DNA of 64,000 nucleotides, taken from positions 1-64,000 of the forward strand of contig JAHHHC010000004.1 in assembly GCA_019359515.1 (NCBI GenBank), in the 5' to 3' direction. The translations under genes and the position numbers were made by a program. Positions within the stretch are counted from its first letter, which is position 1, and every line of letters starts with the position of its first letter. Source of the stretch: Desmonostoc vinosum HA7617-LM4 (GTDB lineage Bacteria > Cyanobacteriota > Cyanobacteriia > Cyanobacteriales > Nostocaceae). The notes below the pieces were generated by a model. That model was given only the letters and a program-made list of their open reading frames with translations, ran no database searches and was not told the DNA's origin. Shown one piece after another: positions 38,418-47,273 of this stretch.

Positions 38418-38879
38418 ATGAAAAAAATATTACTGTTAGGGTTTGCTGTAGCACTTACTGCTGGAATTGTAACAATCCCTAATGGGGGTAGAACCGATGT
38501 CGTTAACGCACAACTAATAGACATAAATTTGGATACATCTAGCTCCACCTGTCCAACAAACAAGATATGTGTGTGGAGCAAGCAGCAATTTGAGGGTGTT
38601 CGCTCAATTTATAAGTACGATATTGAATTATTCTCTAATCGCGATGGTTCTCAGAAAAGATGTGTAGTGAGACTGGATAATTCCATAGATAATAACGAAT
38701 TAGTAAACATTGGTCGCTCAATACGTAATAACAGTCCATGTAGATTATTCCTATACATACAAAGAGAGTTGAGAGGAACTGCAACTGATCTTGTGGTTGA
38801 TCCGATTGCTCCAAACACTTCGAAGTCTGACAGTGGAGAGTTTCGCCAAATCCTGGCGGATCGACTCCAAAGACTTTAG
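38418..38879 (+). CDS. secreted peptidase-inhibitor I36-like protein
   Basis: A 153-residue protein with a signal peptide (about 1-32; hydrophobic ILLLGFAVALTAGIV). The mature part begins with CPTNKICVWSKQQFEG, the Cys-x5-Cys-x-Trp pattern of the peptidase inhibitor I36/beta-gamma-crystallin-like domain, followed by a Cys pair (KRCVVRL, SPCRLF). Family members are small secreted inhibitors; the target is unknown. Convergent with the Uma2 gene. Confidence 0.75.
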   Translation: MKKILLLGFAVALTAGIVTIPNGGRTDVVNAQLIDINLDTSSSTCPTNKICVWSKQQFEGVRSIYKYDIELFSNRDGSQKRCVVRLDNSIDNNELVNIGRSIRNNSPCRLFLYIQRELRGTATDLVVDPIAPNTSKSDSGEFRQILADRLQRL

Positions 38880-39005
38880 CCGTCAACCGTGACAGTTGTA
38901 TTTGTAGCGGCTTGCAAGGAAAGACGCAAACCGGAGTCAGCGCATGTCAAATCTGCTGCGATCGCTCCCTTTGAGTGGGCGCGGCGGGAAAGGATTGTGA
39001 TTGCA

Positions 39006-39180
39006 AATATACCTAACGCTCTCATGGCTTCGACTTTCAGCGTATAAGTTTCTAAATCTGGGAGAAAAACTTTTCCTTCCCCCCAAGATAATTGCTGATG
39101 CCATTCTTGCTGATCTCTGACATGAAAATATTCACTTTCATGTGTCAGATAATAATGAGTTAATAATTGCCAATAATATC
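39006..39180 (-). pseudogene. duplicated fragment of the CyRepA1-like gene
   Basis: 175 bases identical to 40479-40653, in the same orientation, encoding the stretch that includes YYWQLLTHYYLTHESEYFH. It has no start of its own in frame with the parent and no continuation of homology on either side; it begins 21 bases beyond the Uma2 stop codon. The longer open frame across it (38876-39319) is a chimera of the fragment and unrelated DNA, not a gene. Confidence 0.85.
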
Positions 39181-39201
39181 TCGCTTGGGCGATCGCCTCA
39201 G

Positions 39202-39888
39202 CTATTTCTGAGCTAAAATTTGCACAAAATCTTGATGTTCCTGACTTGCTATACCTTGTTGCAATACTTCTAAAACTTTCGCCAAATTTCCCGCTAATAA
39301 AGCCGCTTGATCTAACCACAATCCCGGAAATATTTGAGAGAATATTACACCATCTTTATTGGGTTCAACTTTTATATACTCCTCTTCATTTAACCTAAAC
39401 CAATCAAATTGACCGTCATCAACTCGCCATACTAGATATTCTTGTACTCCATTGCGACGGTATACTTTGAGTTTTTGATGCAAATCTATTGAAACACTAG
39501 AAGCAGCGATTTCCACAATTAATTCGGTAGCACCATTCACATAGCCATCCTGACTAATAGTGGATTGTCCTCCAACTTCAATTCTCAGTAGTGCATCAGG
39601 TTGAGGTTCATTATCAAAATCAAGACGTACTGTAGCATTGTCACCCAATTCAATCCCTGGTGTAGCTGCCCAATAGTTTCCTAACCAAGTGATAATTCGA
39701 GCATGGGGATTGGCATGATTTTTTATCCGCAGGGGCGATGCCATGTAAACATTTCCTTCAATTAATTCTGCTTTTTTTAGATGAGGCATTGCTTGATAGC
39801 GACGCTCAAATTCAGCACGGGTGAGTTTGTCGCCGTTTTCTAAAGGCGGAATTATCAAAAGTTGAGCAGTTGCGTCAGCAGATATCAT
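39202..39888 (-). CDS. Uma2 family (DUF820) putative endonuclease
   Basis: A 228-residue restriction-endonuclease-fold protein. Marks: LTRAEFERRYQAMP, KKAELIEGNVYMASP, the catalytic-type PDALLRI ... ELIVEIAASS ... KLKVYRRNGVQEYLVW. Uma2 proteins are expanded in cyanobacteria and mostly uncharacterised. ATG 39888 is chosen over the TTG at 39897. It lies between the CyRepA1-like gene and its duplicated fragment. A second member is at 61425. Confidence 0.88.
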   Translation of the reverse strand: MISADATAQLLIIPPLENGDKLTRAEFERRYQAMPHLKKAELIEGNVYMASPLRIKNHANPHARIITWLGNYWAATPGIELGDNATVRLDFDNEPQPDALLRIEVGGQSTISQDGYVNGATELIVEIAASSVSIDLHQKLKVYRRNGVQEYLVWRVDDGQFDWFRLNEEEYIKVEPNKDGVIFSQIFPGLWLDQAALLAGNLAKVLEVLQQGIASQEHQDFVQILAQK

Positions 39889-39954
39889 AATTTTCAAGGT
39901 TAATGGTGAATTACTGACACTATTAATTTTACTAGAGATTGCTGATCAAATTAG

Positions 39955-40053
39955 CCATCTAACCTGACGTATTATCATATCAATCGGGAAGAAATCGATG
40001 CTGACATTGTATACGAAGAAGCTTCTATGCGAGTGCATAGAAGCATTACATAA
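39955..40053 (+). pseudogene. possible DUF433 antitoxin C-terminal remnant
   Basis: The plus-strand frame reads SNLTYYHINREEIDADIVYE and ends at TAA 40051. The pattern YY-x-N-R-E-E-I-D-A resembles the C-terminus of DUF433 antitoxins. An in-frame stop lies just upstream and there is no start, so it can only be a fragment. Confidence 0.35.
40021..40044. terminator. 10-bp perfect hairpin
   Basis: GCTTCTATGC / GCATAGAAGC with loop GAGT, about 75 bases beyond the stop of the minus-strand CyRepA1-like gene. There is no strong T run, so terminator function is uncertain. Confidence 0.45.
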
Positions 40054-40117
40054 AGCTGGAAAGCTAGGATGAGCCAGATTCGTTATAAGCAATCTGTAGG
40101 AGATGGATTTTAAACCC

Positions 40118-43100
40118 CTATGTTTTTATAACTAACGACTTCCAATCGAAGTTACAATCAGCTTTTTGATACCTCGAATTTTTAGCATTAGCTAACATTA
40201 ACTCATCACGTTGATGCCAAATAGTAAATATTTGCTCTCTGTCATCATTAAGCGTTTCTTTGTCAATTTGAAAAACTCCATTTGTCCGCTTCAGCTTTAA
40301 GCCCAACAAATCTAACAGTCGGCTAAGTATTTTTATTGCTGAAATTTGTTCTTCTTCTCTTCCTAAGTTAATCCCTAGCGCTCTTTTGATATGTTTACTA
40401 TGCTGACAAGCAATACTTTTCAATAAGATTAAATCAGCATCGTTTTCCGTAAAGTATCTATCTGCTTCTAGAAACTGCAATATACCTAACGCTCTCATGG
40501 CTTCGACTTTCAGCGTATAAGTTTCTAAATCTGGGAGAAAAACTTTTCCTTCCCCCCAAGATAATTGCTGATGCCATTCTTGCTGATCTCTGACATGAAA
40601 ATATTCACTTTCATGTGTCAGATAATAATGAGTTAATAATTGCCAATAATATCCTTTGTCATCCTGTAATTTCAGTAGTGGGGTAACTTCTGTGCAATAT
40701 CTTTGTCTGATGATGTATTTATTGATTTGATTGCGTTCCTCATCGGTTAAGGAATGTTTGGCTACTAACAAATCATATTCTACGTAATCAATATCTCTAG
40801 CATTAGCTACAGCGGATGCTAATCTTAGTTGATTTTGCTGCTTAATTTCTTTAATTTTGCGCTTAATTTCTTTGGCTTTTTGCCGAGTTTGTGCCCAATC
40901 TTTCTGAACTTTGACGATTTCTAAAATTAGTCGTTTTCGGGTATCTAAGTCGTTAGAATCGGTAGCTAAAAAGGCAAGGCGTAAATCTCGAATGATATTA
41001 TTGTGAACAGCATTACTGCGAATTTGTAATCGATGTCCATCAGCCATTAAACCATCTTGCATTGATTGACGGTAGAGGCGAATAGAAGCATTGACTCTTG
41101 CAGATAACTTCGCCCAAGTTCGTAAGTGAATAGGATCATGAACTAAAGGTAAATCTACATCTATTTTATGTAGTGGACTGAGTAAAGCTAAATTTTCTTT
41201 CTGATTTTCTTGATACCAATCAGACAGCAAGCGATAATTTGTACTACCACTACCAATTAAGCCAATACCCCGCTTAGCACACCAGACAACACGCGGTATA
41301 TCACCCCGCACTCTTGCTAATGCTTGTCGTGCTTCCGAATCAGGAATTACCCCTTGAAAAATACCATAAACTCGGTCGAAGTGTTGCACGTCAATACTAA
41401 TTCCTGTACCAAGACTAGGGGTAACAAAAATGCTGTCATACTCTGGAATTTTTTGATTAATAGCTGCGATAAAATCAACTGCTGCGTGGCCGGGTGTGTT
41501 TGTAGTTTGGCTACTAACTACGAGTGTTTTAGGATATTGCGATCGCAATTTTTGTAACCGCTCTCTCAGGTAACTTTCAATTGTTTCACAACTGTAACGT
41601 CCAGAGCGACTATCGGTAGTAACATAACACTTACGTCCTGCCAGTAAATCTAATTCTAATTGGTGAATCAGTGGAGTTGGATTAGGAGAATCATAAAAAG
41701 TCACATCCCAACCTTGTTGAGGTTTCCACTCATTAACAACTACCCAAGGTGTTAGTTTAATCCCCGCTAATCCTTGTAAATATTCTAGTGATACATCTGA
41801 TAAATCAGCGTCTTGAGCAATTATTAATCCTCCAGTAGTTAAGACTGTGGATATGAGTTGCTGGAATAATTTTAAAATTTTGACTCGTTTATGTTTACAG
41901 GTATTACTGTTGAGTAGATGCCATAAAGATTGCTCTACTTCATCTAAAATTACGATTGCACCTTGCCAATCATCAGGATTAAGTTTCCAAATCGAATCAA
42001 TACATAATCCCAAAGACTTAGTAACTGATAAAGAATAATTGCTAATAGATAACTTTGACTCTTCACCTATTCCCCATTCCCTATTACCCCTAATCCCCAC
42101 TTCCTCTGGGAGCGGGGGCCCCGAGTTCCCCATTCCCCACTTAATACCAACTGTTTCACACAAATATCGTCCTAGTAAAATTCTGTGAGTAATTAGTAAA
42201 ACACGCTGGTTTCTGCCTTTAGCTTGCTTGACAACAGCTTGCAATGCTGTGGTTTTGCCAGTTCCTTTTGCTGATTTAACTCCGACTAATCCAGATGTGG
42301 GTAAAGCTATTTCCCCTAAATAGGGACGATTAACAACAAGTGTAGCAGGAATTGTTAATTCGGTATGAGGTTTAGTTTGAGCTAGGTAAATTTCTAAATC
42401 AACACTTTGGCGATAAATTTTCTCGAATGCACTTGCACCTTTGGCAACGAGAAATTCATCAACACCTTTCTCAATTCCTGGAAGTTCAATCACTTTTACC
42501 AGGCAATTTTTTTGCTGGAATAAACAACCAAGTTGAGCGATCGCATTATTAACAGCTGCAATTTTATTGGGTTGAGTTTCAAAATCAAAGCAAATATAAA
42601 AGCTACGCTTGGTAATTGCAAAAATTGCTAAGTCAGGAATCAACTGACGCCGGGTAACTTTACCAAAGTCATCTTTAACAACTCGATAACCACTAGTAAT
42701 TCCAGGAATTGCGATCGCTGCATAACCTTGTGTCAACAGTGCCGCCGCTTTCTTCACACCCTCACAAATTACCACGGGGATATTGCGTTCCATTATCCAT
42801 TGCCAAAAGCCCTGGGCTTCACCATCAGCGGTGATACTGATATTGTTGGGCAAGGGTAAATTATAACGCTGAGCGACTTGTTCCCAAACAGGCAGCGAGA
42901 CTCGTAAACAAAACACCCGCGTTGGCGTGCTGGGGGGATGCTCATATTTAATTGATTTACCTTTTTGATTCTGTCGGGGTTGGTTTGGCTTAAAGCATCC
43001 CCATTCCATCATTTGCCAATTGTTGAGGGGATCTAGCCCAGAACACCACCAACCACCTGCGGTGATGTGGTTATAACGTTGCAACCATCCACTTTTCACC

Positions 43101-43261
43101 ATTCCCGTATTAGTGCGGGGTAGTAGTTCCGAAATTAACAAGTACTCATAAACATTGACGCCTTGGAGTGTTGTGAAATTAAGCTGCGTCAAGTGTAAAT
43201 CTATACCACTGCTCTTGACTAGTTCCTCAAGGTGTTGGGGGTTTAAATAGTGCAGATGCAT
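40118..43261 (-). CDS. CyRepA1-like (DUF3854) replication protein on a chromosome-type context
   Basis: A 1,047-residue protein of the CyRepA1 type, known as replication initiators of cyanobacterial plasmids. The N-terminal region holds DUF3854/TOPRIM-like sequence (WWCSGLDPLNNWQMMEWG; VVICEGVKKAAALLTQGYAA). The middle is a helicase-like ATPase: Walker A in GVKSAKGTGKTTALQ, Walker B in VILDEVEQSLWHLL, and ARVRGDIPRVVW as an arginine-finger-like region. Neighbours purA and rplY argue for a chromosomal locus, so it may be an integrated relic or have another role. A STRR-like insert (42063-42145) is translated after the Walker A part. ATG 43261 is preferred to GTG 43306. Confidence 0.8.
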   Translation of the reverse strand: MHLHYLNPQHLEELVKSSGIDLHLTQLNFTTLQGVNVYEYLLISELLPRTNTGMVKSGWLQRYNHITAGGWWCSGLDPLNNWQMMEWGCFKPNQPRQNQKGKSIKYEHPPSTPTRVFCLRVSLPVWEQVAQRYNLPLPNNISITADGEAQGFWQWIMERNIPVVICEGVKKAAALLTQGYAAIAIPGITSGYRVVKDDFGKVTRRQLIPDLAIFAITKRSFYICFDFETQPNKIAAVNNAIAQLGCLFQQKNCLVKVIELPGIEKGVDEFLVAKGASAFEKIYRQSVDLEIYLAQTKPHTELTIPATLVVNRPYLGEIALPTSGLVGVKSAKGTGKTTALQAVVKQAKGRNQRVLLITHRILLGRYLCETVGIKWGMGNSGPPLPEEVGIRGNREWGIGEESKLSISNYSLSVTKSLGLCIDSIWKLNPDDWQGAIVILDEVEQSLWHLLNSNTCKHKRVKILKLFQQLISTVLTTGGLIIAQDADLSDVSLEYLQGLAGIKLTPWVVVNEWKPQQGWDVTFYDSPNPTPLIHQLELDLLAGRKCYVTTDSRSGRYSCETIESYLRERLQKLRSQYPKTLVVSSQTTNTPGHAAVDFIAAINQKIPEYDSIFVTPSLGTGISIDVQHFDRVYGIFQGVIPDSEARQALARVRGDIPRVVWCAKRGIGLIGSGSTNYRLLSDWYQENQKENLALLSPLHKIDVDLPLVHDPIHLRTWAKLSARVNASIRLYRQSMQDGLMADGHRLQIRSNAVHNNIIRDLRLAFLATDSNDLDTRKRLILEIVKVQKDWAQTRQKAKEIKRKIKEIKQQNQLRLASAVANARDIDYVEYDLLVAKHSLTDEERNQINKYIIRQRYCTEVTPLLKLQDDKGYYWQLLTHYYLTHESEYFHVRDQQEWHQQLSWGEGKVFLPDLETYTLKVEAMRALGILQFLEADRYFTENDADLILLKSIACQHSKHIKRALGINLGREEEQISAIKILSRLLDLLGLKLKRTNGVFQIDKETLNDDREQIFTIWHQRDELMLANAKNSRYQKADCNFDWKSLVIKT
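42063..42145. repeat. STRR-like insert inside the CyRepA1-like frame
   Basis: CCCCATTCCC and CCCCTAATCCCC units plus GGGGGCCCCGAGTT, kept in frame. The word GGGGGCCCCGAGTT recurs at 47228-47241. Confidence 0.8.
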
Positions 43262-43489
43262 GGTGTGAGGCAATAAAGGAGGGACGATGGACTTAAAATT
43301 TAGCACGCATCCACATGATTTTTGATCGCAGAAATCATGATATTTTTTTGATATATTTTATACTTCGTTATTTAAAATACGTCGGTTAACATCTTACTGG
43401 CTGATTTTACCTACTGAGTTGTAAAAGTAATATTTTTGTATTGTGATATTTGTTCGCTGTTAAGTTTTATTTATCAGTAATTTTGTCAT

Positions 43490-43615
43490 GGGGACTGGGG
43501 ACTGGGGATTGGGGACTGGGGACTGGGGATTGGGGACGCGGAGAAATTTTCTCCCTCATCTCCCTCATCTCCCTCATCTCCCTCATCCCCCCCATCCCCC
43601 TCATCCCCCCACTCC
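43490..43615 (+). repeat. STRR heptamer array and CTCCCTCAT nonamers
   Basis: Six GGGGACT/GGGGATT units (43490-43531), then about five CTCCCTCAT nine-mers merging into CATCCCCC. They lie just downstream of the carbonic anhydrase stop. The rest of 43262-43489 is AT-rich upstream sequence of the CyRepA1-like gene. Confidence 0.9.
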
Positions 43616-43617
43616 TT

Positions 43618-44337
43618 TCACACGAGAATATCAATTTTTCCAGTGTCAAGATTGTAATAAGCACTAACAATTTTTAGTTTGCCTTCGTGGAGCGATCGCG
43701 CTAAGATTGTCGAGCTTTGCTGTAATTTAGCAGCTTGATATTTAATGTTGGCTATGACTGCATTCTCGGTTACATCACCAGTGAGTGAGTTGATGTTTGC
43801 TATAGCTGGTTTGATGTTTTCAACAATATAACCAATTCTGCCGGGGAGAAGTTCGTTTTTGATAGCTTCTGCTACTGCACCACATCTTCTATGACCCAAC
43901 ACTACAATCAACTGTGTACCCAATACAGCTGTAGAATATTCCAAACTGCCTATAGCCATGTCGCTCGCTACATTACCAGCAACTCGCACAACAAATAAAT
44001 CCCCAAGTCCTTGATCGAAAATAATTTCCGTAGGAACTCTTGAATCTGCACAGCCTAATATAGCTGCAAAAGGATACTGTGCTTTAGCAACTAATCGTAA
44101 ATGTTCCAGTGATTGATGAGGAGATTTACGTTTTTTATGTATGAATCTTTGATTGCCATCAAGTAGGTTTTGTAACGCTTGATCGAAGTTTATTGGATTA
44201 GGGTTAGCAGAATTAATATTAGCGATCGCACTTTGTTGTTCACTCCACAAACTCTCACTAAAAATAGTAGCTGTAATACCAGCGCCTACCAATTTTAATA
44301 GCTCACGACGACCCAAAAATCCATTAATTCGACTCAT
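43618..44337 (-). CDS. beta-carbonic anhydrase with Tat-type signal
   Basis: A 239-residue beta-class carbonic anhydrase. The N-terminus has a twin-arginine signal: GRRELLKLVGAGITATIF. Zinc ligands: Cys in ILGCADSRVP, with the Asp-Arg pair, and His/Cys in VLGHRRCGAV. The placement suggests a periplasmic or thylakoid-lumen enzyme like the EcaB group, interconverting CO2 and bicarbonate outside the carboxysome. ATG 44337 with AGGTAG upstream is preferred to the TTG at 44340. Single gene between repeat tracts. Confidence 0.9.
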   Translation of the reverse strand: MSRINGFLGRRELLKLVGAGITATIFSESLWSEQQSAIANINSANPNPINFDQALQNLLDGNQRFIHKKRKSPHQSLEHLRLVAKAQYPFAAILGCADSRVPTEIIFDQGLGDLFVVRVAGNVASDMAIGSLEYSTAVLGTQLIVVLGHRRCGAVAEAIKNELLPGRIGYIVENIKPAIANINSLTGDVTENAVIANIKYQAAKLQQSSTILARSLHEGKLKIVSAYYNLDTGKIDILV

Positions 44338-44518
44338 CAATGCTACCTAACAACAAAGCTGTTGTCAGCAAGATATCAAACTCAAGCAGGATACAAGAGT
44401 ACCTTTTTACACGGTTTAACAGTTATTTCCAAATTCGATGTGGGGAATTGGGAACTTGTAATGAGCGAAGTCGTACCCTGCGGGATCTTAAGCTGTTCCA
44501 TATATAACTTGCTAATTA

Positions 44519-44540
44519 GGGCGGGCAAGATGCCCACCCC
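44519..44540. repeat. dispersed hairpin repeat (GGGCAAGATGCCC type)
   Basis: GGGCGGGCA / TGCCCACCC with loop AGA, followed by CACAAGAGTTT; relative of 12303-12323. Confidence 0.55.
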
Positions 44541-44587
44541 ACAAGAGTTTTATTTAATTTGATTATGTAATTTAGATGTTTTTTAGC

Positions 44588-44803
44588 TTACTACGCGGAG
44601 CGTCTGCGATAGGAGAAGTATGGGGAATTGTCAAACGGTAGCGAGTCCGCGATAGCGTTAGCGTTAGCGAAGCGGTAGCGAGTCCTCGAGCGTCGGTACG
44701 AGCGTCAGCGGTAGCGACACAGGAGCGTCGCGTCATTACGAATTACGTTAGCGTAGCGTTAGCGAGTCCTCGAGCGTCATTACGAATTACGAATTACGAA
44801 TTA
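44588..44803. repeat. composite GC-rich dispersed repeat
   Basis: Nested units AGCGTTAGCG, GTAGCGAGTCC, CGAGCGTC and ATTACGAATTACG. Same family as the second half of 31180-31367. It reaches the end of the kinase gene, whose stop is at 44801. Confidence 0.8.
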
Positions 44804-46924
44804 TTCTCCACTCCCTACTCCCCTTTTAATGAGTGGTACAACTATAGGCTGCAATTTTTCGCCTTGTAGTTGGTTCTGTGCTAGCTGGCGGGCTTCTATT
44901 GCTTGTTGATAATTCGGCTTGTATTTTATCGCTTGATCGTAAGATGCGATCGCTTCTTGATAACGTTTTAAATTTAATAATGCATTGCCTTTGCTATACC
45001 AGCTTTCGTAATGATCTGGCTTGAAACGAACTGCTTTATTATATGATGCGATCGCTTCTGCGTATTTATTTAAATTGTATTGGGAATTCCCTATATTATA
45101 CCATAATTGGTAGTCATTTCGTTTCAGTGCAGTTGCCTTATTATATGATTCTATTGCCTCTGCATAGCGTTGTGTTTGATGTAGCGACCAACCCAGATTA
45201 TACCAAGCTTGATAATTACTTGGATTATATTTAATTACTTGGTTAAAAGAGTTTATTGCTTCTGGATAACGTTGTAAGTTAATGAGTATATTCCCTCTAG
45301 ATAGCCAAGCTTGGTAATAATCTGATTTATATTGCACGGCTTTATCATAAGCTGTAAATGCATCTTGATAACGACGTAAGTTAACTAATGAATTTCCCCA
45401 GTTATACCAGGCTTGCTCATAATCTGGTTTTAGTTCAACGACTTTTTCGTATGCAGTGATCGCGTCTTCGTATCGTTTTAAATTTTGTAGTGCTAATCCT
45501 TTCTTATACCAAGCTTCATAATCGTTTGACTGTAATTCAATTGCCTGTTCATAAGCTTTAATTGCGTTATCATACTCATTTAAACTAATTAAAGCATCGC
45601 CTTTGGCGTTCCAGACTTTTGAATCGTCATCTTTTAGTTGTATTGCTCTGTCAAAGGATGCGATCGCTTCTTGATAGCGCCGTAAATTTATCAGCGCAAA
45701 ACCTCGTCCACTCCAAGCTTCTAAATAATCTGGCTGAATTTGAATTGCTCTATCATATGAAGCTAGAGCTTGTTTATATTCTTTTAATGCAAACAATGTT
45801 TTACCTTGACCATTCCATCCTTGAGCATATTCTGGTCTAATATTAACCGCTTTTTCATACACTATTAAAGCATCTTGATAACGTTGCAAATCAAACAGTG
45901 TATTTCCTTGTTTATATAATTCTGTAGCATTATTAGAATTAACTTGATGATAAATCAATACTGCTCCTATTGTGCCGACGCTAGCTAAAAATATTGTGAG
46001 TAAAATTTTTCCTAATTTACCTTTTTTAGCTTTGGGAAGTTGAGGGTTGATGAAATTATTTGGTGCAGCAACAGGAGTTAATGCGATCGTCTCTGGTTCT
46101 GGCTGGGTTAACTCTTTGAGTGCTTGTAATGCTACAGTTGCAGAAGAATAGCGTTGTCGAAAATCATAGCACACCATTTTATCTAAAAATTGAGCAAATT
46201 CTGGTGTCGCTGATGTTCGATTTTGCCAAAAAATTTCATTAGTATCAGCATCTTTTTCTAGCTGATCGGTAAATAAACCAGTCAGCGCTTGAATAGCAAT
46301 TACCCCCGCAGCATAAATATCACTACTGAATTTTGGTGTACCATGAGCCTGTTCGCTGGGGATATATCCTGGAGTGCCTATAGCGATGGTAGATTTAGTA
46401 GGAGTTTGTGAGTTAATTACCTGGGTAGTGATTAGTTTAACTGCACCAAAATCAATTAAAACTAACTTGCCATCTAACTGGCGTCTTAAAATATTTCGAG
46501 GATTGACATCCCGATGAATAACATTTTGTTGATGAACAAATGCTAAGATTGTCAAAATTTCTTCTAAAAATACAATAACTTGGTCTTGACTCCAGGTTTT
46601 ATCTGGTGTTAATTCTTGACTTAAATCATGACCTTCGATAAATTCTTGGACGAGATAAAATTCGGCGTTTTCTTCAAAGTAAGCTAATAATTGGGGAATG
46701 CGATCGTAGGTACCCAATTTATACAAAACTTTTGCTTCCGTATCAAATAAACGTCTAGCTGTCTCTAAAGTTTTTGGATCGCTTGCTTGAGGCTTGAGTC
46801 GCTTAACGACACACTGAGGTGAGTCAGGTAAGTGGGTATCACAAGCAACAAAAGTTTCACCAAAACCCCCTCCTCCCAAGTGACTAATAATTTGGTATCT
46901 TCCAACAAGTGTGTTTTTCAGCAT
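44801..46924 (-). CDS. Ser/Thr protein kinase with ten TPR repeats
   Basis: A 707-residue Hanks-type kinase. Kinase domain (about 5-265): GGGGFGETF loop, VVKRL lysine, HRDVNPRNIL catalytic loop (Asp near 135), DFGAVK, and a GTPGYIPSEQ activation segment. One membrane helix follows (about 305-325, LLTIFLASVGTIGAVLIY), then ten 34-residue TPRs outside the membrane. Start ATG 46924 begins MLKNTLVGRYQI, as expected for the kinase fold; upstream in-frame sequence is repeat DNA. The last residues (RGVGSGE) come from a GGGAGT repeat. Probably a sensor that binds proteins or peptides through TPRs. Confidence 0.93.
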   Translation of the reverse strand: MLKNTLVGRYQIISHLGGGGFGETFVACDTHLPDSPQCVVKRLKPQASDPKTLETARRLFDTEAKVLYKLGTYDRIPQLLAYFEENAEFYLVQEFIEGHDLSQELTPDKTWSQDQVIVFLEEILTILAFVHQQNVIHRDVNPRNILRRQLDGKLVLIDFGAVKLITTQVINSQTPTKSTIAIGTPGYIPSEQAHGTPKFSSDIYAAGVIAIQALTGLFTDQLEKDADTNEIFWQNRTSATPEFAQFLDKMVCYDFRQRYSSATVALQALKELTQPEPETIALTPVAAPNNFINPQLPKAKKGKLGKILLTIFLASVGTIGAVLIYHQVNSNNATELYKQGNTLFDLQRYQDALIVYEKAVNIRPEYAQGWNGQGKTLFALKEYKQALASYDRAIQIQPDYLEAWSGRGFALINLRRYQEAIASFDRAIQLKDDDSKVWNAKGDALISLNEYDNAIKAYEQAIELQSNDYEAWYKKGLALQNLKRYEDAITAYEKVVELKPDYEQAWYNWGNSLVNLRRYQDAFTAYDKAVQYKSDYYQAWLSRGNILINLQRYPEAINSFNQVIKYNPSNYQAWYNLGWSLHQTQRYAEAIESYNKATALKRNDYQLWYNIGNSQYNLNKYAEAIASYNKAVRFKPDHYESWYSKGNALLNLKRYQEAIASYDQAIKYKPNYQQAIEARQLAQNQLQGEKLQPIVVPLIKRGVGSGE

Positions 46925-46974
46925 CTTGTTTGCTAATTGAATACAATGCGATCTGATTCCAATCTTGCCACATT

Positions 46975-47272
46975 GTTTTGTGGAGAGTGGGGGGATGAGG
47001 GAGACGCGGTGAGACAGCGAGTAAAGGAGGGTTTCCCTCCGCAGGCGACTGCGAATCCGTTCGCTGAAAGCGTTCCCGTTCGCGCAGCGTCTCCGATAGG
47101 AGAAGGGTAGGGGGACGCGGAGAATGACAAATGACAATTCCCAATTCCCCATTCTCCATTCCTCATGTCCCTAATCCCCACTGGGCTTCGCCCCGCTTCG
47201 CCCCGCTTCGCCCCGCTTCGCTAATGTGGGGGCCCCGAGTTACCCATTCCCAATAATAAATGACAAATGACA
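46975..47272. repeat. multi-family repeat tract before the rhomboid gene
   Basis: GGAGGGTTTCCCTCCGCAGG block (46998-47050; inverted copy at 52708-52761), CCCAATTCCCC units, a direct tenfold-base unit CTTCGCCCCG repeated about three times (47187-47217), GGGGGCCCCGAGTT, and TGACAAA heptamers that touch the next start codon. Confidence 0.85.
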
Positions 47273-47273
47273 A

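Noticed and set aside
38876-39319. A 147-codon minus-strand open frame
   Set aside because: It joins a duplicated piece of the CyRepA1-like gene to unrelated sequence and overlaps the end of Uma2; treated as a pseudogene fragment.
43490-43615. Tandem units that might suggest a CRISPR array
   Set aside because: Units are 7 or 9 bases long with no spacers and there are no cas genes.
46925-47152. N-terminal extension of the kinase frame
   Set aside because: Made of repeat DNA; the kinase domain begins at ATG 46924.
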